A stretch of 64,000 nt of DNA from Hermatobates lingyangjiaoensis (GCA_026182355.1 JAPFBL010000379.1:62001-126000); one strand, 5' to 3'; positions 32,405 to 42,603 are shown, numbered from the stretch's first letter. Translations and numbers: made by a program. Notes: generated from the sequence alone by a model not told the origin.

Positions 32405-33612
32405 TCTTTATAAATATAATAATGATTTTGTCTGTACATTGCTTAGAACTGACTCATTTCAAGTTTTCTTTACGTTTCATACATTGGAGAAACCGAATCC
32501 ACCCTTAGAAAAATTTCTGTCGGTTTGTCTGTTTGTCCGCAAAACTTTGTCACAGGTAAACTCAGCTACCATAAGACATATAAAGCTGAAACTTTTACAG
32601 TAGATTTGTGTAGGTCTAACTTAAAATATAGGCTATGAATTGATTGGAAATTCAACGTAGAAGTGAAGTTATGGACGTTTAACGCAAAAATGTTTGTCAC
32701 AAGTAAACTCAGCCACCGTAAGACATAGCGAGCTGAAACATTGACACTGGATTTGTGTGTGCCTATCTTAAAATATGGGCTCTAAGTAGATTCATAATTC
32801 AGTACAGAAGCGAAGTTATGGGGCTTTTAGCTGTATTTTCCTAACTTCACAGACAAATTTGTTTTGAAAATACACAGGTGTGGCAAGTGGGTATTGTTAG
32901 TTGATTTTAATTTCAATTGAGCATATGAATATATTGCGTATTTGACATCATTGAAATGGTGTTTCACAGAGTTAAGGATGTACTATCTATTGAGAATAAA
33001 TGCTTTGTAAACGAGCAATTCTCAGCCCTTAATATGAACAGGCATGAGGAATCAACAAACAAGTTCTTACGCTATATGAAGCCGAGGAAAGAACTTACAA
33101 GTCAGTAAAGAGATTGGATTAGTGATGAAGAAGCAGTTCATTATCTAATTGAATTTCTTGACTCTGAATTTATTTCTCCTGGACTGCCTGCTCATGAGTA
33201 AAAACTTAAAGTAGGAGCACCAATGATGCTGCAATTTATAGCAGTAACAAATTTCATGTTACGAAACATGAGTGACCCAAAAACTGTGCAACGGGACACG
33301 ACTCTGAGTTCGTGCTCTACACAGATATGCCATAGAGGCGGACATAATGACTGGATGTGGTATTGGGGAGTCTGTGTGTATACCACGCATACCATTGATT
33401 CCGAGCCACTGTCTGTTTCCATTCAAATGATTGCAAGGTCCCCTCAGAGTCTATTTCGCAATGACGTTAACTAAGTCGCAAAGGGAGACTTTATCTAACG
33501 CAGGAATTCAAGTTAGCGAAACCAAGTTTTTCTCACATGGTCAACTGTAGTTTACTTGCTCAATAGTCAGAGGTTTCAACTGATTGTTCTTCCATGAACC
33601 TGAAGGACATTC
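32405..33612 (+). mobile_element. Helitron, 5' end and internal part
   Basis: It starts TCTTTATAAATATAATAATG after an A and is collinear with 13494-13750 and 11815-12150. It breaks off near 33612, before the CTAG 3' end seen in the other copies. Confidence 0.7.
33130..33610 (+). pseudogene. Helitron helicase (Pif1-like) C-terminal remnant
   Basis: Read with one frameshift and several stops: FLDSEFISPGLPAHE, stop, KLKVGAPMML; then KLCNGTRL, IEADIMTGCGIGESVCIPRI, PLIPSHCLFPFK, FAMTLTKSQRETLSNAGIQV, FFSHGQL, FFHEPEG. These are the ordered C-terminal motifs of Helitron Rep/helicases (GLPPHELKLKVG.PVMLLRN, FP(V)R.AFAMTINKSQGQ, FSHGQLYVA.SR). The Rep domain and helicase motifs I-IV are missing. 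Clearly non-functional. Confidence 0.8.
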
Positions 33613-34275
33613 ATAATATTTAGTACTAAACCATAAACATATTTACATATATTTCAAACAAGAGTTATTATTTTCGTAAAGTTTATTCAAATACCATTCT
33701 GTGAAGTTTCTTGTCTAAAAGTTTTTTTTTTTCTTATATTAAAAGTCAATTAAATATCTTGTTTCGATGAAATTTACTATAAGTCTATATCTTTTATCCT
33801 TAAACAAAGTATAAAATGTAGGGGGTGCGAGATAAGAGCAAATTTGTTTAGGGGTGCAGGAGTAAAAAGAACACTGTCCTTGGTTAATGTCTGAAGAAGA
33901 GTACTATGTGTCCAAAGCGCGTTGATGTATTGTTAAGTAGATTATTTAATTAGCTTTTCTACCCTACATTAACAATGTACATTTGTGGCATCCAACTGAC
34001 AACTCATCCCACTACATCGCTTGCCGACTTTATTGCTATAAATGACATGATTAGTAATATTTCTATTAAATCCGTGACATTGTGACATTAAAAGATTGAG
34101 AAAATAACAATAATTCTTTTAAATGTCGGAATGTCTGGAGACCATCCTCCGGAAGCCGGGAGAGTCCAAAAGCGCTAATTAGAGGGAGCTAACCTCCCAC
34201 AAGTGCACCTAAGGACCCGAAAGACCGTCCCGACGAAGGAGAAAGGAAGTTACTTTGTCCCAAAACATAGGGAGC
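33613..34275. other. Mostly unassigned; one decayed hammerhead
   Basis: At 33891-33930 GTCTGAAGAAGAGTAC...CCAAAGCGCGTTGA resembles an ACGCGT-class hammerhead with GAAA changed to CAAA. The rest has no supportable feature. Confidence 0.35.
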
Positions 34276-34279
34276 CTGA

Positions 34280-34390
34280 ATGGGCATTATCAATGATGGT
34301 TTGTGCAGATTCTGCAAAGAAGAGAAAGAAACACTGTTGCACCTGCTGGATGACTGTCAGGTAATAGATGACTTTGTTGAACAGAAGTAG
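34280..34390 (+). pseudogene. LINE C-terminal CCHC fragment
   Basis: A 36-codon frame MGIINDGLCRFCKEEKETLL, HLLDDCQVIDD with the CxxC...H....C spacing found at the C-terminus of many non-LTR retrotransposons. The upstream LINE coding sequence is decayed. Confidence 0.65.
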
Positions 34391-34409
34391 ATGCTTCGGA
34401 ACACTTATC

Positions 34410-34553
34410 AAACTGAGCTTCTTCGAGGCGTTGAAGCTAACTGTGAAACTGAGCTTCTTCGAGGCGTTGAAGCTAACTGTGAAACTGAGCTTCTTCGAGG
34501 CGTTGAAGCTAACTGTGAAACTGAGCTTCTTCGAGGCGTTGAAGCTAACTGTG
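34410..34553 (+). repeat. 36-bp tandem repeat, four copies
   Basis: The unit AAACTGAGCTTCTTCGAGGC plus GTTGAAGCTAACTGTG is repeated four times without a visible difference. In the LINE frame it gives ETELLRGVEANC four times, so it duplicated 12 codons of the LINE tail. Confidence 0.95.
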
Positions 34554-34595
34554 GAGTACTTTAGTAAAGAAGGGGGGAAGTACAATAGTTTTTAA

Positions 34596-35340
34596 GACTC
34601 TCTAGTATAGTCACCCTTAAATAATAATATTAATAAATGTCGGTATTTTTAAGAAACTCAACTGTTTTAAAATTCTCACTATTAAGGAAGAACTAAACTA
34701 AGAACCGTCAAGGAGTATCGACATACAATCAAACTGAGTGACTCTTCTCCTTAGAGAACTTGTGAAATACATGTTGAAACCCTGGAAAGAGTCTCACTTC
34801 TCAGCGAAATACTAAAGATGAGAAGAGTTAAAGAAAGATTTTGATGAGTTATTTAAAAGCGTTTATAGAACTTCTAGATAATTATTTTAAGTTTGTTTCA
34901 CGTAAACAAGGAAACTACACTTGAAGTATAGAGTCAGGAAATTAATCTGACAAACCACTCCAAACCATCTAAAACTTTTAAGTGATGAATACATACTTCA
35001 AAGTTCTAATCAGTTTAAATTGCTTCTAAAGTTATACAAGCTATTCAAATTCCAATTTAAAAATAACTTTTAACTTAGAATTGTTACAATAAGTTATTTA
35101 TATATTATTTATTTATAACAAATTTACCTGAACATACTTGGTGAAACAGTTATTGGAAAAGATGTTGACCAGGGAGAAGTTTCTCACGGTGTCAAAGTAA
35201 AAAAAAAAGGTCAACAGATTTCGATGGGTAGAACTCGGACTCCACGCAACTCGACCACTTCCTGAAAACAGAGGAACAACCTATATAGACAGATAGATTA
35301 TAAATGTCAACGAATGGGACATTACTTTTTAAACAGGCTT
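34596..35340. other. No recognisable feature
   Basis: AT-rich DNA. A small block near 35.2 kb (GATTTCGATGGGTAGAAC) may be repeat-derived but was not placed. Confidence 0.45.
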
Positions 35341-35344
35341 GTAT

Positions 35345-35570
35345 ATATATAATATATCAATGATCAAACCACAATAAGAAAATGGGAAAACAAGACTAAG
35401 ATCTTTCAACCGTAACAAGCGGTCTTCGTCAGAGTCAAAAACCCAACTGAAACACTAGATGCAGAGAACATCTGGTGAGGGGTTGAGAACACCCCTCTTA
35501 GTCTTGTTTTCCTATTTTCTTATTATGGTTTGATCATTGATTGTCATTTCACGTGTTTATGTGAAATCTT
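35345..35570. mobile_element. AGATCT-class hammerhead element, inverted arms
   Basis: The minus arm (35355-35440) with the ribozyme is followed by body and a plus arm (35500-35570) that has lost its ribozyme. It ends at a short TA tract. Confidence 0.7.
35390..35440 (-). ncRNA. Hammerhead ribozyme motif, stem III AGATCT
   Basis: Minus strand: GACT, CTGACGA, A, GACCG/CGGTT, GAAA, AGATCT, T, AGTC. Same sequence as the 2.35-kb copy. Confidence 0.75.
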
Positions 35571-35574
35571 TTTA

Positions 35575-35745
35575 TATATAATATATTAGTGAAGGTTGGT
35601 AGCAATCCTTCTTGCAAACATGTTTCTAACATTTTATGCCAATTTCATGCTTGGTTACCTTTTTAGCGAGTTTCGCTAATGTCCTACAGGCTCTTCTGTA
35701 AGAAGAGTTTATTGTTCGGGGAATAAAAAAATCAACTGGCCCAGT
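35575..35745 (-). pseudogene. PLE N-terminal fragment
   Basis: Minus-strand residues RACRTLAKL and KHEIGIK match the 2.2-kb fragment and end at a TFTN-like motif beside TA repeats. It is frameshifted. Confidence 0.5.
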
Positions 35746-35752
35746 TATTTTA

Positions 35753-35953
35753 CAAAGAAAAATAATTTGTAATGTAATACTTAGTTTTTCTGTTTCAAAA
35801 TTTATACTTCTGTATATACAAAAGAAAAATAATTTGTAATGTAATACTTAGTTTTTCTGTTTCAAAATTTATACTTCTGTATATACAAAAGAAAAATAAT
35901 TTGTAATGTAATACTTAGTTTTTCTGTTTCAAAATTTATACTTTTGCCTATGA
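35753..35953. repeat. 67-bp tandem repeat, three copies
   Basis: The unit begins AATAATTTGTAATGTAATAC and includes TTTCAAAATTTATACTTCTG. Copies start at 35761, 35828 and 35895. Inside a PLE-derived segment; non-coding. Confidence 0.9.
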
Positions 35954-35974
35954 AAAAGGTTATAAATAAAAACT

Positions 35975-36140
35975 CTTCCCTCCCACTCTTCTCAACCCCT
36001 CACCAGATGTTTACTGCAACTAGTGTTTTAGTTGGGTTTTTGACTCTGACGAAGACCGCTTGTTACCGTTGAAAGATCTTAGTCTTGTTTTCCCATTTCT
36101 TATTGTGGTTTGATCATTGATTGTTATTTCACGTGTGTAT
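35975..36140 (+). mobile_element. AGATCT-class hammerhead element, plus strand
   Basis: Body CTCAACCCCTCACCAGATGT, the ribozyme, and the outer sequence TGTGGTTTGATCATTGATTG. Confidence 0.65.
36040..36088 (+). ncRNA. Hammerhead ribozyme motif, stem III AGATCT
   Basis: CTGACGA at 36046-36052, A, helix II GACCG.../CCGTT (one mismatch), GAAA, AGATCT, T, AGTC. Confidence 0.7.
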
Positions 36141-36149
36141 GAGAAATCT

Positions 36150-36500
36150 TTACATATATATATATATATATATATATATACACTTTTTCGTTGGAAATAC
36201 GATACAAAACGGACAAAAATAGTTCAATATAGACAAAGAAACATAGAGAAATCAAAAGAACACACTTAAAGTCTCTAATTTTTGGTTTGAACCGTCTTCA
36301 GGAGAAGTCTTCAGCTTATTTTCTGTGACCGGGCGCGCATGCGGCAACACTGTTGGTCTCCAACCGTCTCTGAACCAGTGCGCTTGGTTTCCCTCTCTTA
36401 TCTCTCCTGAAGACGGTTCAAACCGAAAATTAGAGACTGTAAGTGTGTTCTTTTGATTTCTCTATGTTTCTTTGTCTATATTGATATATATATATATATA
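36150..36500. mobile_element. AATT-class palindromic hammerhead element
   Basis: The arms 36215-36305 and 36400-36480 are inverted copies; the centre contains GC-rich GACCGGGCGCGCATGCGGC. (TA)n tracts lie at both ends (36155-36180, 36485-36508). The right-arm ribozyme is intact; the left has AAAA for GAAA. Confidence 0.75.
36400..36440 (+). ncRNA. Hammerhead ribozyme motif, stem III AATT
   Basis: CTCTC, CTGAAGA at 36407-36413, C, GGTT/AACC, GAAA at 36425-36428, AATT, A, GAGAC. CTCTC pairs with GAGA as helix I. Confidence 0.75.
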
Positions 36501-36509
36501 TATATAAAT

Positions 36510-37130
36510 ATACCCATCCATTTCAAATGAATTCGGATCCGAAGGGACAATGTATTTTGAAACAGAAAGAAACACGAATAAAAACCAAAGTATGATTCAT
36601 AATATAACATGTTATTTGTTATATTAAGTTATTTTATATTATTAAATCATTATATTACTCATTCTACATTATGTTATATGTTATTTATTTAGTTTCATAC
36701 ATTATTTATAGGTAACGAAAGAAAACTCCGAGCAGGAAAAATCCACTGTGCCGTATTTATTCACGTTGTTATAAATCAAATAGGATTGAAATGTATTTTT
36801 CATATATTCGAAAAGTGTATTCTATCAGAATGCTCATAATATGTGTGCTTCGATAAGAATTTTATTAATATTGTCTCGGCTGGAAAGAAGCAGTATTAAG
36901 GCAGAAATTTCCCTACCTGTACCTATTCTTCCTCTCTGCCTGAAGGAGTGTATATATTAGATCAAGTATTTACTTTAATATTAAAAGCAAATACAAAGAG
37001 GAGAACTGTTTTAAGGTAGAAACGGGACGACCTTATGGCTAGGGTGCAATGTTTAATGGTTATTATTGCAATCAGCATTGATGAAATTAAACAATTTGGA
37101 TGATTAACTTGAAAAAAATTACATATATAT
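36510..37130. other. No recognisable feature
   Basis: AT-rich DNA, no supportable gene or repeat. Confidence 0.45.
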
Positions 37131-37134
37131 ATTG

Positions 37135-37260
37135 TATTAGGTAGGTTTTCTTTTTTGAGGGCTAGATCATATAAAAGAAAATAAACTCCTTCCTAGGCCA
37201 ACGTTTCGATATATTTGTACATCATCTTCAGGGCTTGGAATGTGTGCTATTGGTTATTTA
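37135..37260 (-). mobile_element. ACGT-class hammerhead element
   Basis: The minus-strand ribozyme at 37195-37236 is preceded by GAGGGCTAG and TAAACTCCTTCCTAGGCC, which recur in the palindrome at 9.7 kb. Confidence 0.6.
37195..37238 (-). ncRNA. Hammerhead ribozyme motif, stem III ACGT
   Basis: Minus strand: CTGAAGA, T, GAT...ATC helix II, GAAA, ACGT, T, GG. Confidence 0.65.
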
Positions 37261-37744
37261 TGTTTCATGTGAATTATTTGGTTATTGGTATGAAAAACAC
37301 TATTTTGTTACAATCATGTATCATTTTAAAAACAAGGCCGTCTGTCCCGAGGCTGTAGGCTTCTAAGATAAAAAATACAGCATTACCTAGAATTGATCTA
37401 CAAGATAGGCAAATTTACGAAGACTATGGGATGTTAGAAAAATATAGACATCAGAAACAACATTGTAGTATAAGTCTGCAGCCATTTTAGGCAGTGGGTA
37501 AAATAGGAGTTCGGCGGTTTCAATATATCAAGTCGTGATGTTATTTAACAAACTTTCCATATAATACTTTGATAATTCAAAAAAAATTATAAAACTCATG
37601 AAAACTATATCAAAAATGAAACTGAAAACTACAAACATATTTTTTAATTACTAATTAAATAGCATTGTAGTTTCTAGTTTTTTACTGATTTGAATACAAC
37701 GGTTATATAGTTACTTTTTTGCAATAGGAAAATACCAAGGTAAT

Positions 37745-37880
37745 TATATATATTAATTAAATAATGTAATATTATTACTTTTCGTGTTATTGTAATTAAA
37801 TTCTGTATTGAAGATGTCTACAAATATAGACGAAACATTGGCTTAAAGGTATTGTATTGTTTGAAGCTAGAGCAAACCTC
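37745..37880 (+). mobile_element. ACGT-class hammerhead element, decayed
   Basis: TGTAATTAAATTCTGTATTG leads into TTGAAGA (C3 lost), T, GTCTA/TAGAC, GAAA, ACATTGG. Same family as 39.1-39.5 and 49.1 kb. Confidence 0.55.
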
Positions 37881-38300
37881 CATAAAAAAATAGTGTTAAA
37901 TACATGTTGTGGAGATATGAAAATATTTTTTAACTTCAGAAAGGATGGAAAGTAACTTATGTCTAGTTTTTGTGTAATAATGCAAATCATTTAATCCCCG
38001 TAATTAAAAACGGCGATTTAATTCAGGTTGTGCAATCTAATTATTTTGTTGATATGGATTTATAGATATGTCTTGAAATAGAATCCGAGAGAGTTAGGGT
38101 GGCAAGCCTGATTTTAATATCCCAGCTGTATTAGATAATTATTTGACTCTGTTTTGTTTACATACTTTTATTTAGCTTTTGTGGTATCTCGCCCACCTCG
38201 AGGTCTAGTTTGGCGTATTTCTGAGAGATTTTCAGTTTGAAATTCTGATCTTCTGGTTTGTGTTCTTTCAGAATAAAGCCATAAGAGATTTAACGTAAAA
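37881..38300 (+). repeat. Dispersed repeat, direct copy of 59085-59430
   Basis: Shared blocks include GAGTTAGGGTGG(C/T)AAGCCTGA and CACTCTGTTTTGTTTACATA-like sequence. Non-coding; class unknown. The copies are about 21 kb apart in the same orientation. Confidence 0.6.
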
Positions 38301-38329
38301 AAAGTTTCGGCCTGGTTCGTTATAATATG

Positions 38330-38455
38330 AGGATATGGTCGAAAGGCTTAGCCACGATATGTTACACCAAAAGAGGTCCCAAGTCCTGTGCCATGCCAGG
38401 TACTCGTTAAAGATCCCTACTCTCAATACAATTGAAGTAGACAAAATTTAAGGCT
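38330..38455 (+). repeat. tRNA-SINE body fragment
   Basis: CATGCCAGGTACTCGTTAAAG and TAGACAAAATTTA are in the same order as in the SINE body at 17.5 kb. The tRNA head is missing. Confidence 0.55.
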
Positions 38456-38458
38456 TAA

Positions 38459-38787
38459 TATTAGAATTAGAAAAAACCGTCATACCTCGTAAGTTGATAT
38501 CGGAGATGTTGGAGCGCTTTCGGATCTGGTCCATCTTCATTCGCAACTAATCTATGGGGCTATTGTCGAGAGGTTTTATAGTCGTGTCCACTGCTATCTA
38601 GATATTGTTATTTCAAATTATGACGTTAATTTGAAATAACAATATCTAGATAGCAGTGGACACGACTATAAAACCTCTCGACAATAGCCCCATAGATTAG
38701 TTGCGAATGAAGATGGACCAGATCCGAAAGCGCTCCAACATCTCCGATATCAACTTACGAGGTATGACGGTTTTTTCTAATTCTAAT
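38459..38787. mobile_element. Perfect ~160-bp-arm palindrome, AGCGCT-class hammerheads
   Basis: Arms 38459-38620 and 38627-38787 are inverted copies with a centre of about six bases (TGACGT). Each contains GAAGATGGACC, TCCGAAAGCGCTCC: helix II GGA/TCC, GAAA, AGCGCT, C, but ATGAAGA in place of CTGANGA. The outer CCGTCATACCTCGT ties it to the terminal repeat of PLE 1 (28.0 kb) and to 5.1 kb. The arm identity suggests recent insertion. Confidence 0.8.
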
Positions 38788-38934
38788 ATTAATCTTACTA
38801 ACCTCAGTGGTAAAAACAATATGCAAAATTTAAGGCCTTTATTGTTATAATTTTTATACAAATGCAGTATGCAGAATGTTGTAATTTTGTTTAACAATGA
38901 ATCCCAATGTAGATGCTGTTTGCGTTGTAACACA

Positions 38935-39000
38935 AATAGCTAATCTTTGGCCTATGTATGTTCTCTCGTGGGACGGCCACTGCAACCTAACCTAACCTGT
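38935..39000 (+). repeat. LINE 3' end with (CCTAA)n tail
   Basis: GGCCTATGTATGTTCTCTCG, GGACGGCCACTGCAACC, then TAACCTAACC. It matches the 3' end of the LINE at 60.42-60.48 kb. Confidence 0.7.
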
Positions 39001-39011
39001 ATTGTATAACT

Positions 39012-39082
39012 TAGTGTGTGTGTGTGTGTGTGTGTGCGTGCGTATGTATGTATGTATTTGTGTGTGTGTGTGTATGTGTTTT
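39012..39082. repeat. (TG)n microsatellite
   Basis: TG repeats with GTATGTATG interruptions. Confidence 0.9.
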
Positions 39083-39149
39083 TCAACACGTATCACTTTA
39101 TTGTACACTTTTTTCTTTTTTATCGACGTTTGGTCTAGCTTCAATAATA

Positions 39150-39193
39150 CAACACCGACGTTTCGTCTGTATTTGTGGACATCTTCAGGGCTA
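39150..39193 (-). ncRNA. Hammerhead ribozyme motif, stem III ACGT
   Basis: Minus strand: CCCTGAAGA, T, GTC...GAC helix II, GAAA, ACGT, C, GG. Confidence 0.65.
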
Positions 39194-39391
39194 CATCAAT
39201 ACAGAATTTAATTACAATAACATGAAAAGTAATTATATTACATTAATTAATTAATATAATTATGTATAATATATTAAGGTAATTATGGCAATACTGTACA
39301 GTATTATGTATATAAGGTAATTATGTATATTAATTAAATAATGTAATATAATTGCTTTTGATGTTATTGTAATTAAATTCTGTATTGATGT

Positions 39392-39432
39392 AGCCCTGAA
39401 GATGTCTACAAGTAGAGATGAAACGTCGGATT
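39392..39432 (+). ncRNA. Hammerhead ribozyme motif, stem III ACGT
   Basis: CTGAAGA at 39396-39402, T, GTCTAC/GTAGA(G)AT (one disturbed pair), GAAA, ACGT, C, GG. Confidence 0.6.
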
Positions 39433-39487
39433 AAAGGTGTTGTATTATTGAAGCTAGACCAAACGTCGATAAAAAAGAAAAATTGTG

Positions 39488-39521
<34 letters not shown>

Positions 39522-39527
<6 letters not shown>

Positions 39528-39690
39528 GATTTAAAAAAGAATACATAGAAAGGAAACCACTGAACTCACTACTATATTTCGATGTCCTCGTCTTCAGGAA
39601 AAGAAGTGAAGCGATTCACTTTTATGTGAATGTTTTTTCACTCCTTTCTATGTGTTCTTTTTTAAATTCTAGTTTATTCAGTTCGAAGAA
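39522..39690. mobile_element. ATAT-class hammerhead element, inverted arms
   Basis: AAACTAGATTTAAAAAAGAA at 39523 is mirrored by TTTTTTAAATTCTAGTTT at 39657-39674. The ribozyme is in the left (minus) arm only. Confidence 0.7.
39568..39602 (-). ncRNA. Hammerhead ribozyme motif, stem III ATAT
   Basis: Minus strand: CTGAAGA, C, GA...TC, GAAA, ATAT, A, GTAG. Same as 1431-1462. Confidence 0.6.
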
Positions 39691-39715
39691 TCGTTTCTGC
39701 TAATTGTATATATAT

Positions 39716-39946
39716 ATACTTTTTTTCGTTGAAAATACGATCCAAAACGGACAAATATAGTTCAATATAAACAAAGAAACATACAGAAATCAAAAGAACA
39801 CACTTACAGTCTCTAATTTTCGGTTTGAACCGTCTTCAGGAGAGATAAGAGAGGGAAACCAAGCGCACTGGATCAGAGACGGTTGGAGACTGTAAGTGTG
39901 TTCTTTTGATTTCTCTATGTTTCTTTGTTTATATATATATATATAT
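39716..39946. mobile_element. AATT-class hammerhead element, inverted arms
   Basis: Same design as the 29.4-kb and 36.2-kb copies, with CCAGTGCGCTTGG-type central sequence. Bounded by (TA)n tracts. Confidence 0.7.
39809..39845 (-). ncRNA. Hammerhead ribozyme motif, stem III AATT
   Basis: Minus strand: CTCTC, CTGAAGA, C, GGTT/AACC, GAAA, AATT, A, GAGAC. Intact core. Confidence 0.75.
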
Positions 39947-40748
39947 CAGTGGCGACTCCTGACCTTTTTCTTTAGGCATGCAATTTTCAAAGAATAAAAG
40001 AAATACAGAGAAATACCCTTCTAATTCTCATGTTCAGTCTTTTCATGTTGCACAAAAGGATAATGATGTATTAAAAACATTTTATGGGGATTTGAATCAG
40101 GTTTTATTTGGAAATACTTTTAACATTAACTTTTATTAACCGATACAATAAAAATAGGCAAAAAATGTTTTTATTAAAGAAAGAGATACACAATACATCA
40201 TTTGAATAAAAACTTCTTGCAAAATTCTTCGATAACAAAACCATAAAACTTCTCTCTATCTGCCATGTGATCTTTAAGTAAATGTCTTTCAATTGAAATT
40301 AGGGATAAATTAGACAATCGCTCTTCACTTTGGGAGCTTTGTAAATAACTTTTAATTCTTTTGAGGGCAGAAAACGATCTCTCAACACTTGCTGTCGTTA
40401 TGGGAATAGTCATAACCAAATTCATGAGTTTATAAATTTCCGGAAGACCTGTGTGCAAATCACTTTCCAGTATGTATTTGAGGAGCTCAGCAAGCCTGAG
40501 TTGCAGTGTATGCAAACTTCGTTCTTGTTTCTCTTGGCAATTAAGACCATTTTCATTAACCAGAAATGATAAGAGTAAACCCCTGCATTGGGAAGCTTAG
40601 CGCAATCATAGAAAATGGTTCCTTAGCGTGTAGTGGAATAAAAAAAAAAGGGGTTCCTTTAAATATTTCGAGTCTCGAACATTTTGGTTTCTGTAAAGAT
40701 GAATTCTATGCATGCAATGCATGTGTTGCACTCCCTGAGAAATCGCCA

Positions 40749-40751
<3 letters not shown>
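39947..40751 (-). mobile_element. hAT transposon, truncated inside, TIRs present
   Basis: The left end CAGTGGCGACTCCTGA and the inverted right end CAGTGGCGATTTCTCA are matching terminal repeats. ATATATAT on both sides is compatible with an 8-bp duplication but lies in TA repeats, so this is not proof. The element contains the transposase C-terminus on the minus strand. The hAT tip at 8601 belongs to this family. Confidence 0.75.
40198..40515 (-). pseudogene. hAT transposase C-terminal dimerisation region
   Basis: A minus-strand frame of 105 codons holds YKLMNLVMTIPITTASVER, SFSALKRIKSYLQSSQSEE, RLSNLSLISIERHLL. The TxxSVERSFSALKRIK...L.S.....RLS.LxLLSIE pattern is the hAT dimerisation domain, needed for transposase oligomers. 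The BED zinc finger and RNase-H-like catalytic core are not present within this 805-bp element, so it is non-autonomous. Its end residues resemble ZMYM/hAT-5-type transposases. Confidence 0.8.

Positions 40752-40806
<55 letters not shown>
40752..40806. repeat. (TA)n tract
   Basis: Pure TA between the hAT end and the left arm of PLE 3. Confidence 0.95.
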
Positions 40807-40807
<1 letters not shown>

Positions 40808-40887
40808 CACAATTAAAAGAAACGGTCCAGCGGACTTTTTTACAATAAAATAAAAAACGAAGGAAACACACAGAAAGACACAGACAT

Positions 40888-40932
40888 AACTCACATCGAT
40901 ATTTCGACAATCGTCGTCATCAGGAGGTGCGA
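40888..40932 (-). ncRNA. Hammerhead ribozyme, stem III ATAT (left arm of PLE 3)
   Basis: Minus strand: CACCTC, CTGATGA, C, GAC-gatt-GTC, GAAA, ATAT, C, GATGTGAG. Helix I has five or more pairs with one mismatch. Confidence 0.75.
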
Positions 40933-41014
40933 AGAGCGAAGAGTCCCGCAGGAAGACAGGGCGGTACTGAACTCGGAAACCGCAGCCAGTACCCCACCAC
41001 TGTATCCCCGATGT

Positions 41015-42603
41015 CCTGTTTTCTACCTGCTCCCTAAAGTCCACAAGCCCTTCAACATGCCTGACTCCCCTCCCGCCGGTAGACCTATCGTTTCCAGTTA
41101 TGGCTGCCTTACAGAAAGACTTTCCGCCTTCATTGATCACTTCCTACAGCCTCTAGTTCGGAACCAACCTTCTTTCTGCAAAGACACTTTCCATTTTCTC
41201 CAAATTCTTAAAAATCTTTCTCTTCCCTCTACCCTTGATCATCCTCTTCTCATGGTTGCCATGGACGTCACTTCTCTCTATACTTCAATCATTCATTCTG
41301 AAGGTCTGGACGCTCTGCGATACTTTCTTGATGGCAGAACCGCACCCCCTTAATCCTTCCACATCCTTTCTAGTCTCTTTGGCTGATTTCGTGCTACAGC
41401 ATAATGTCTTTCAGTTTGAGGGTCGTTATTACCTTCAAACCAGAGGCACAGCTATGGGTACGATTATGGCCCCTTCTTACGCTAATCTTTTCATGGCCAG
41501 ATTAGAGCAGGATTTCCTGGCCACCTGTCAACTTCTTCCACTCCTTTATCTCCGTTTTATTGATGATATTTTCTTCATTTGGCCCCATGGCAAACATAAC
41601 TTAGAACTTTTCCTACACTACTTTCAAAATTTCTGCCCCTCCATCACTTTCACTTACGACATCTCCGACAGACTTATCACCTTTCTTGACGTTGACGTTA
41701 CTTTTGACAATGGACACTTCTTGACTTCCGTACATATAAAACCCACCAACTCCCAACAGTACCTCCATTACAATAGTTGCCATCCATCCCATGTTAAAAA
41801 GTCTATACCTCGATCCTTGTCCCTCCGTATTCACAATATCTGCAATAATCTCCAAGACCGCAGACATCACCTTAACCTCTTAAAGGACAAATTTTCTGAA
41901 CGAGGATATCCTCGCTCCTTCATTGATAGTCGTGTTTTACCGGCTGACATCTCCCACCAACCAGACCCAAGAGGGATAGAAGTAACACTTCCTTCTTCCT
42001 GACAACCTACTTCCCTGGCGCTTATAAGCTTCGTGCTGTTATTAAGGAGTCTTTTCCGATTCTGTCTACTTCTACTTCTACTTCTTCCATCTTTAATCAC
42101 CCCCCTTCTATTTCCTACCGTAAACCTGCCAATCTAAAAAGCATTTTCTCTCATATTTCCCCTCAGCCTTCCAATCCTGTTCTGGAATGAAACAATGTGG
42201 ACGCCGTGGCTGTCAAACTTGCCTGATTGTAAATCCTAATCCTTCCTTCGATTCCCCTCTCCACCATAGTTCCTACCCGGTTCAGGTCAATTCCTCCTGT
42301 ACCTCGAGCAACTGTGTTTACCGACTGGATTGCACTCAGTGTGACTCCTTTTGCGTTGGCTTAACTTCTAATAAGTTGAGCCTTCGTATGAATGGTCATA
42401 GGGCTTCAGTCGGTCAACGCAGTAACTATCCTGTAGCCATCCATGCGAACTCGCATGGACTCAGTTTCAATGACTGTTTCAGGGTTCAGATCCTGAAACA
42501 GATCCCCGAATCCAACAATAAAGTTACCCTAAGAGCTTCAGAGGAGGCATACATATGCTTACTTGATGCTCGCTCTTCCCCCGGACTCAACCTCAACCGA
42601 TAA
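41015..42603 (+). pseudogene. PLE 3 reverse transcriptase and GIY-YIG endonuclease
   Basis: Nearly complete apart from the N-terminus. In order: PVFYLLPKVHKPFN and PPAGRPIVSS (41015-41100), LLMVAMDVTSLYTSI (41245-41290; frameshift near 41350), YYLQTRGTAMGTIMAPSYAN (41428-41485), YLRFIDDIFFIW with both catalytic aspartates (41550-41585), ITFLDVDVTF (41676-41705), ISYRKPANLKS (42110-42140, another frame after a stop at 42000), then CGRRGCQTC, NCVYRLDCTQC, FCVGLTSNKLSLRMNGHR and a conserved Glu-bearing tail SEEAYICLLDARSSPGLNLN (42190-42600). This combination is diagnostic of Penelope-like retroelements. The GIY-YIG half is open for 138 codons. Two or three frame breaks make it non-coding today, but it is the best consensus source here. 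It is richer in C and T than element 1. Confidence 0.9.

Larger units (their letters stand above)
39095..39490. mobile_element. Inverted pair of ACGT-class hammerhead elements
   Basis: The minus arm (39110-39250) and plus arm (39315-39480) mirror each other, including TTATCGACGTTTGGTCTAGC outer ends and AATTTAATTACAATAAC inner ends. A (TA)n tract follows at 39485-39521. Confidence 0.75.

Noticed and set aside
33192..33422. Minus-strand frame METDSGSES... and its relative at 13736-13957
   Set aside because: Both are antisense to the Helitron helicase remnant, which gives clear homology on the plus strand.
40706..41140. 144-codon minus-strand open frame
   Set aside because: It runs through (TA)n and an inverted PLE arm; its residues are repeat-encoded and the plus-strand PLE explains the region.
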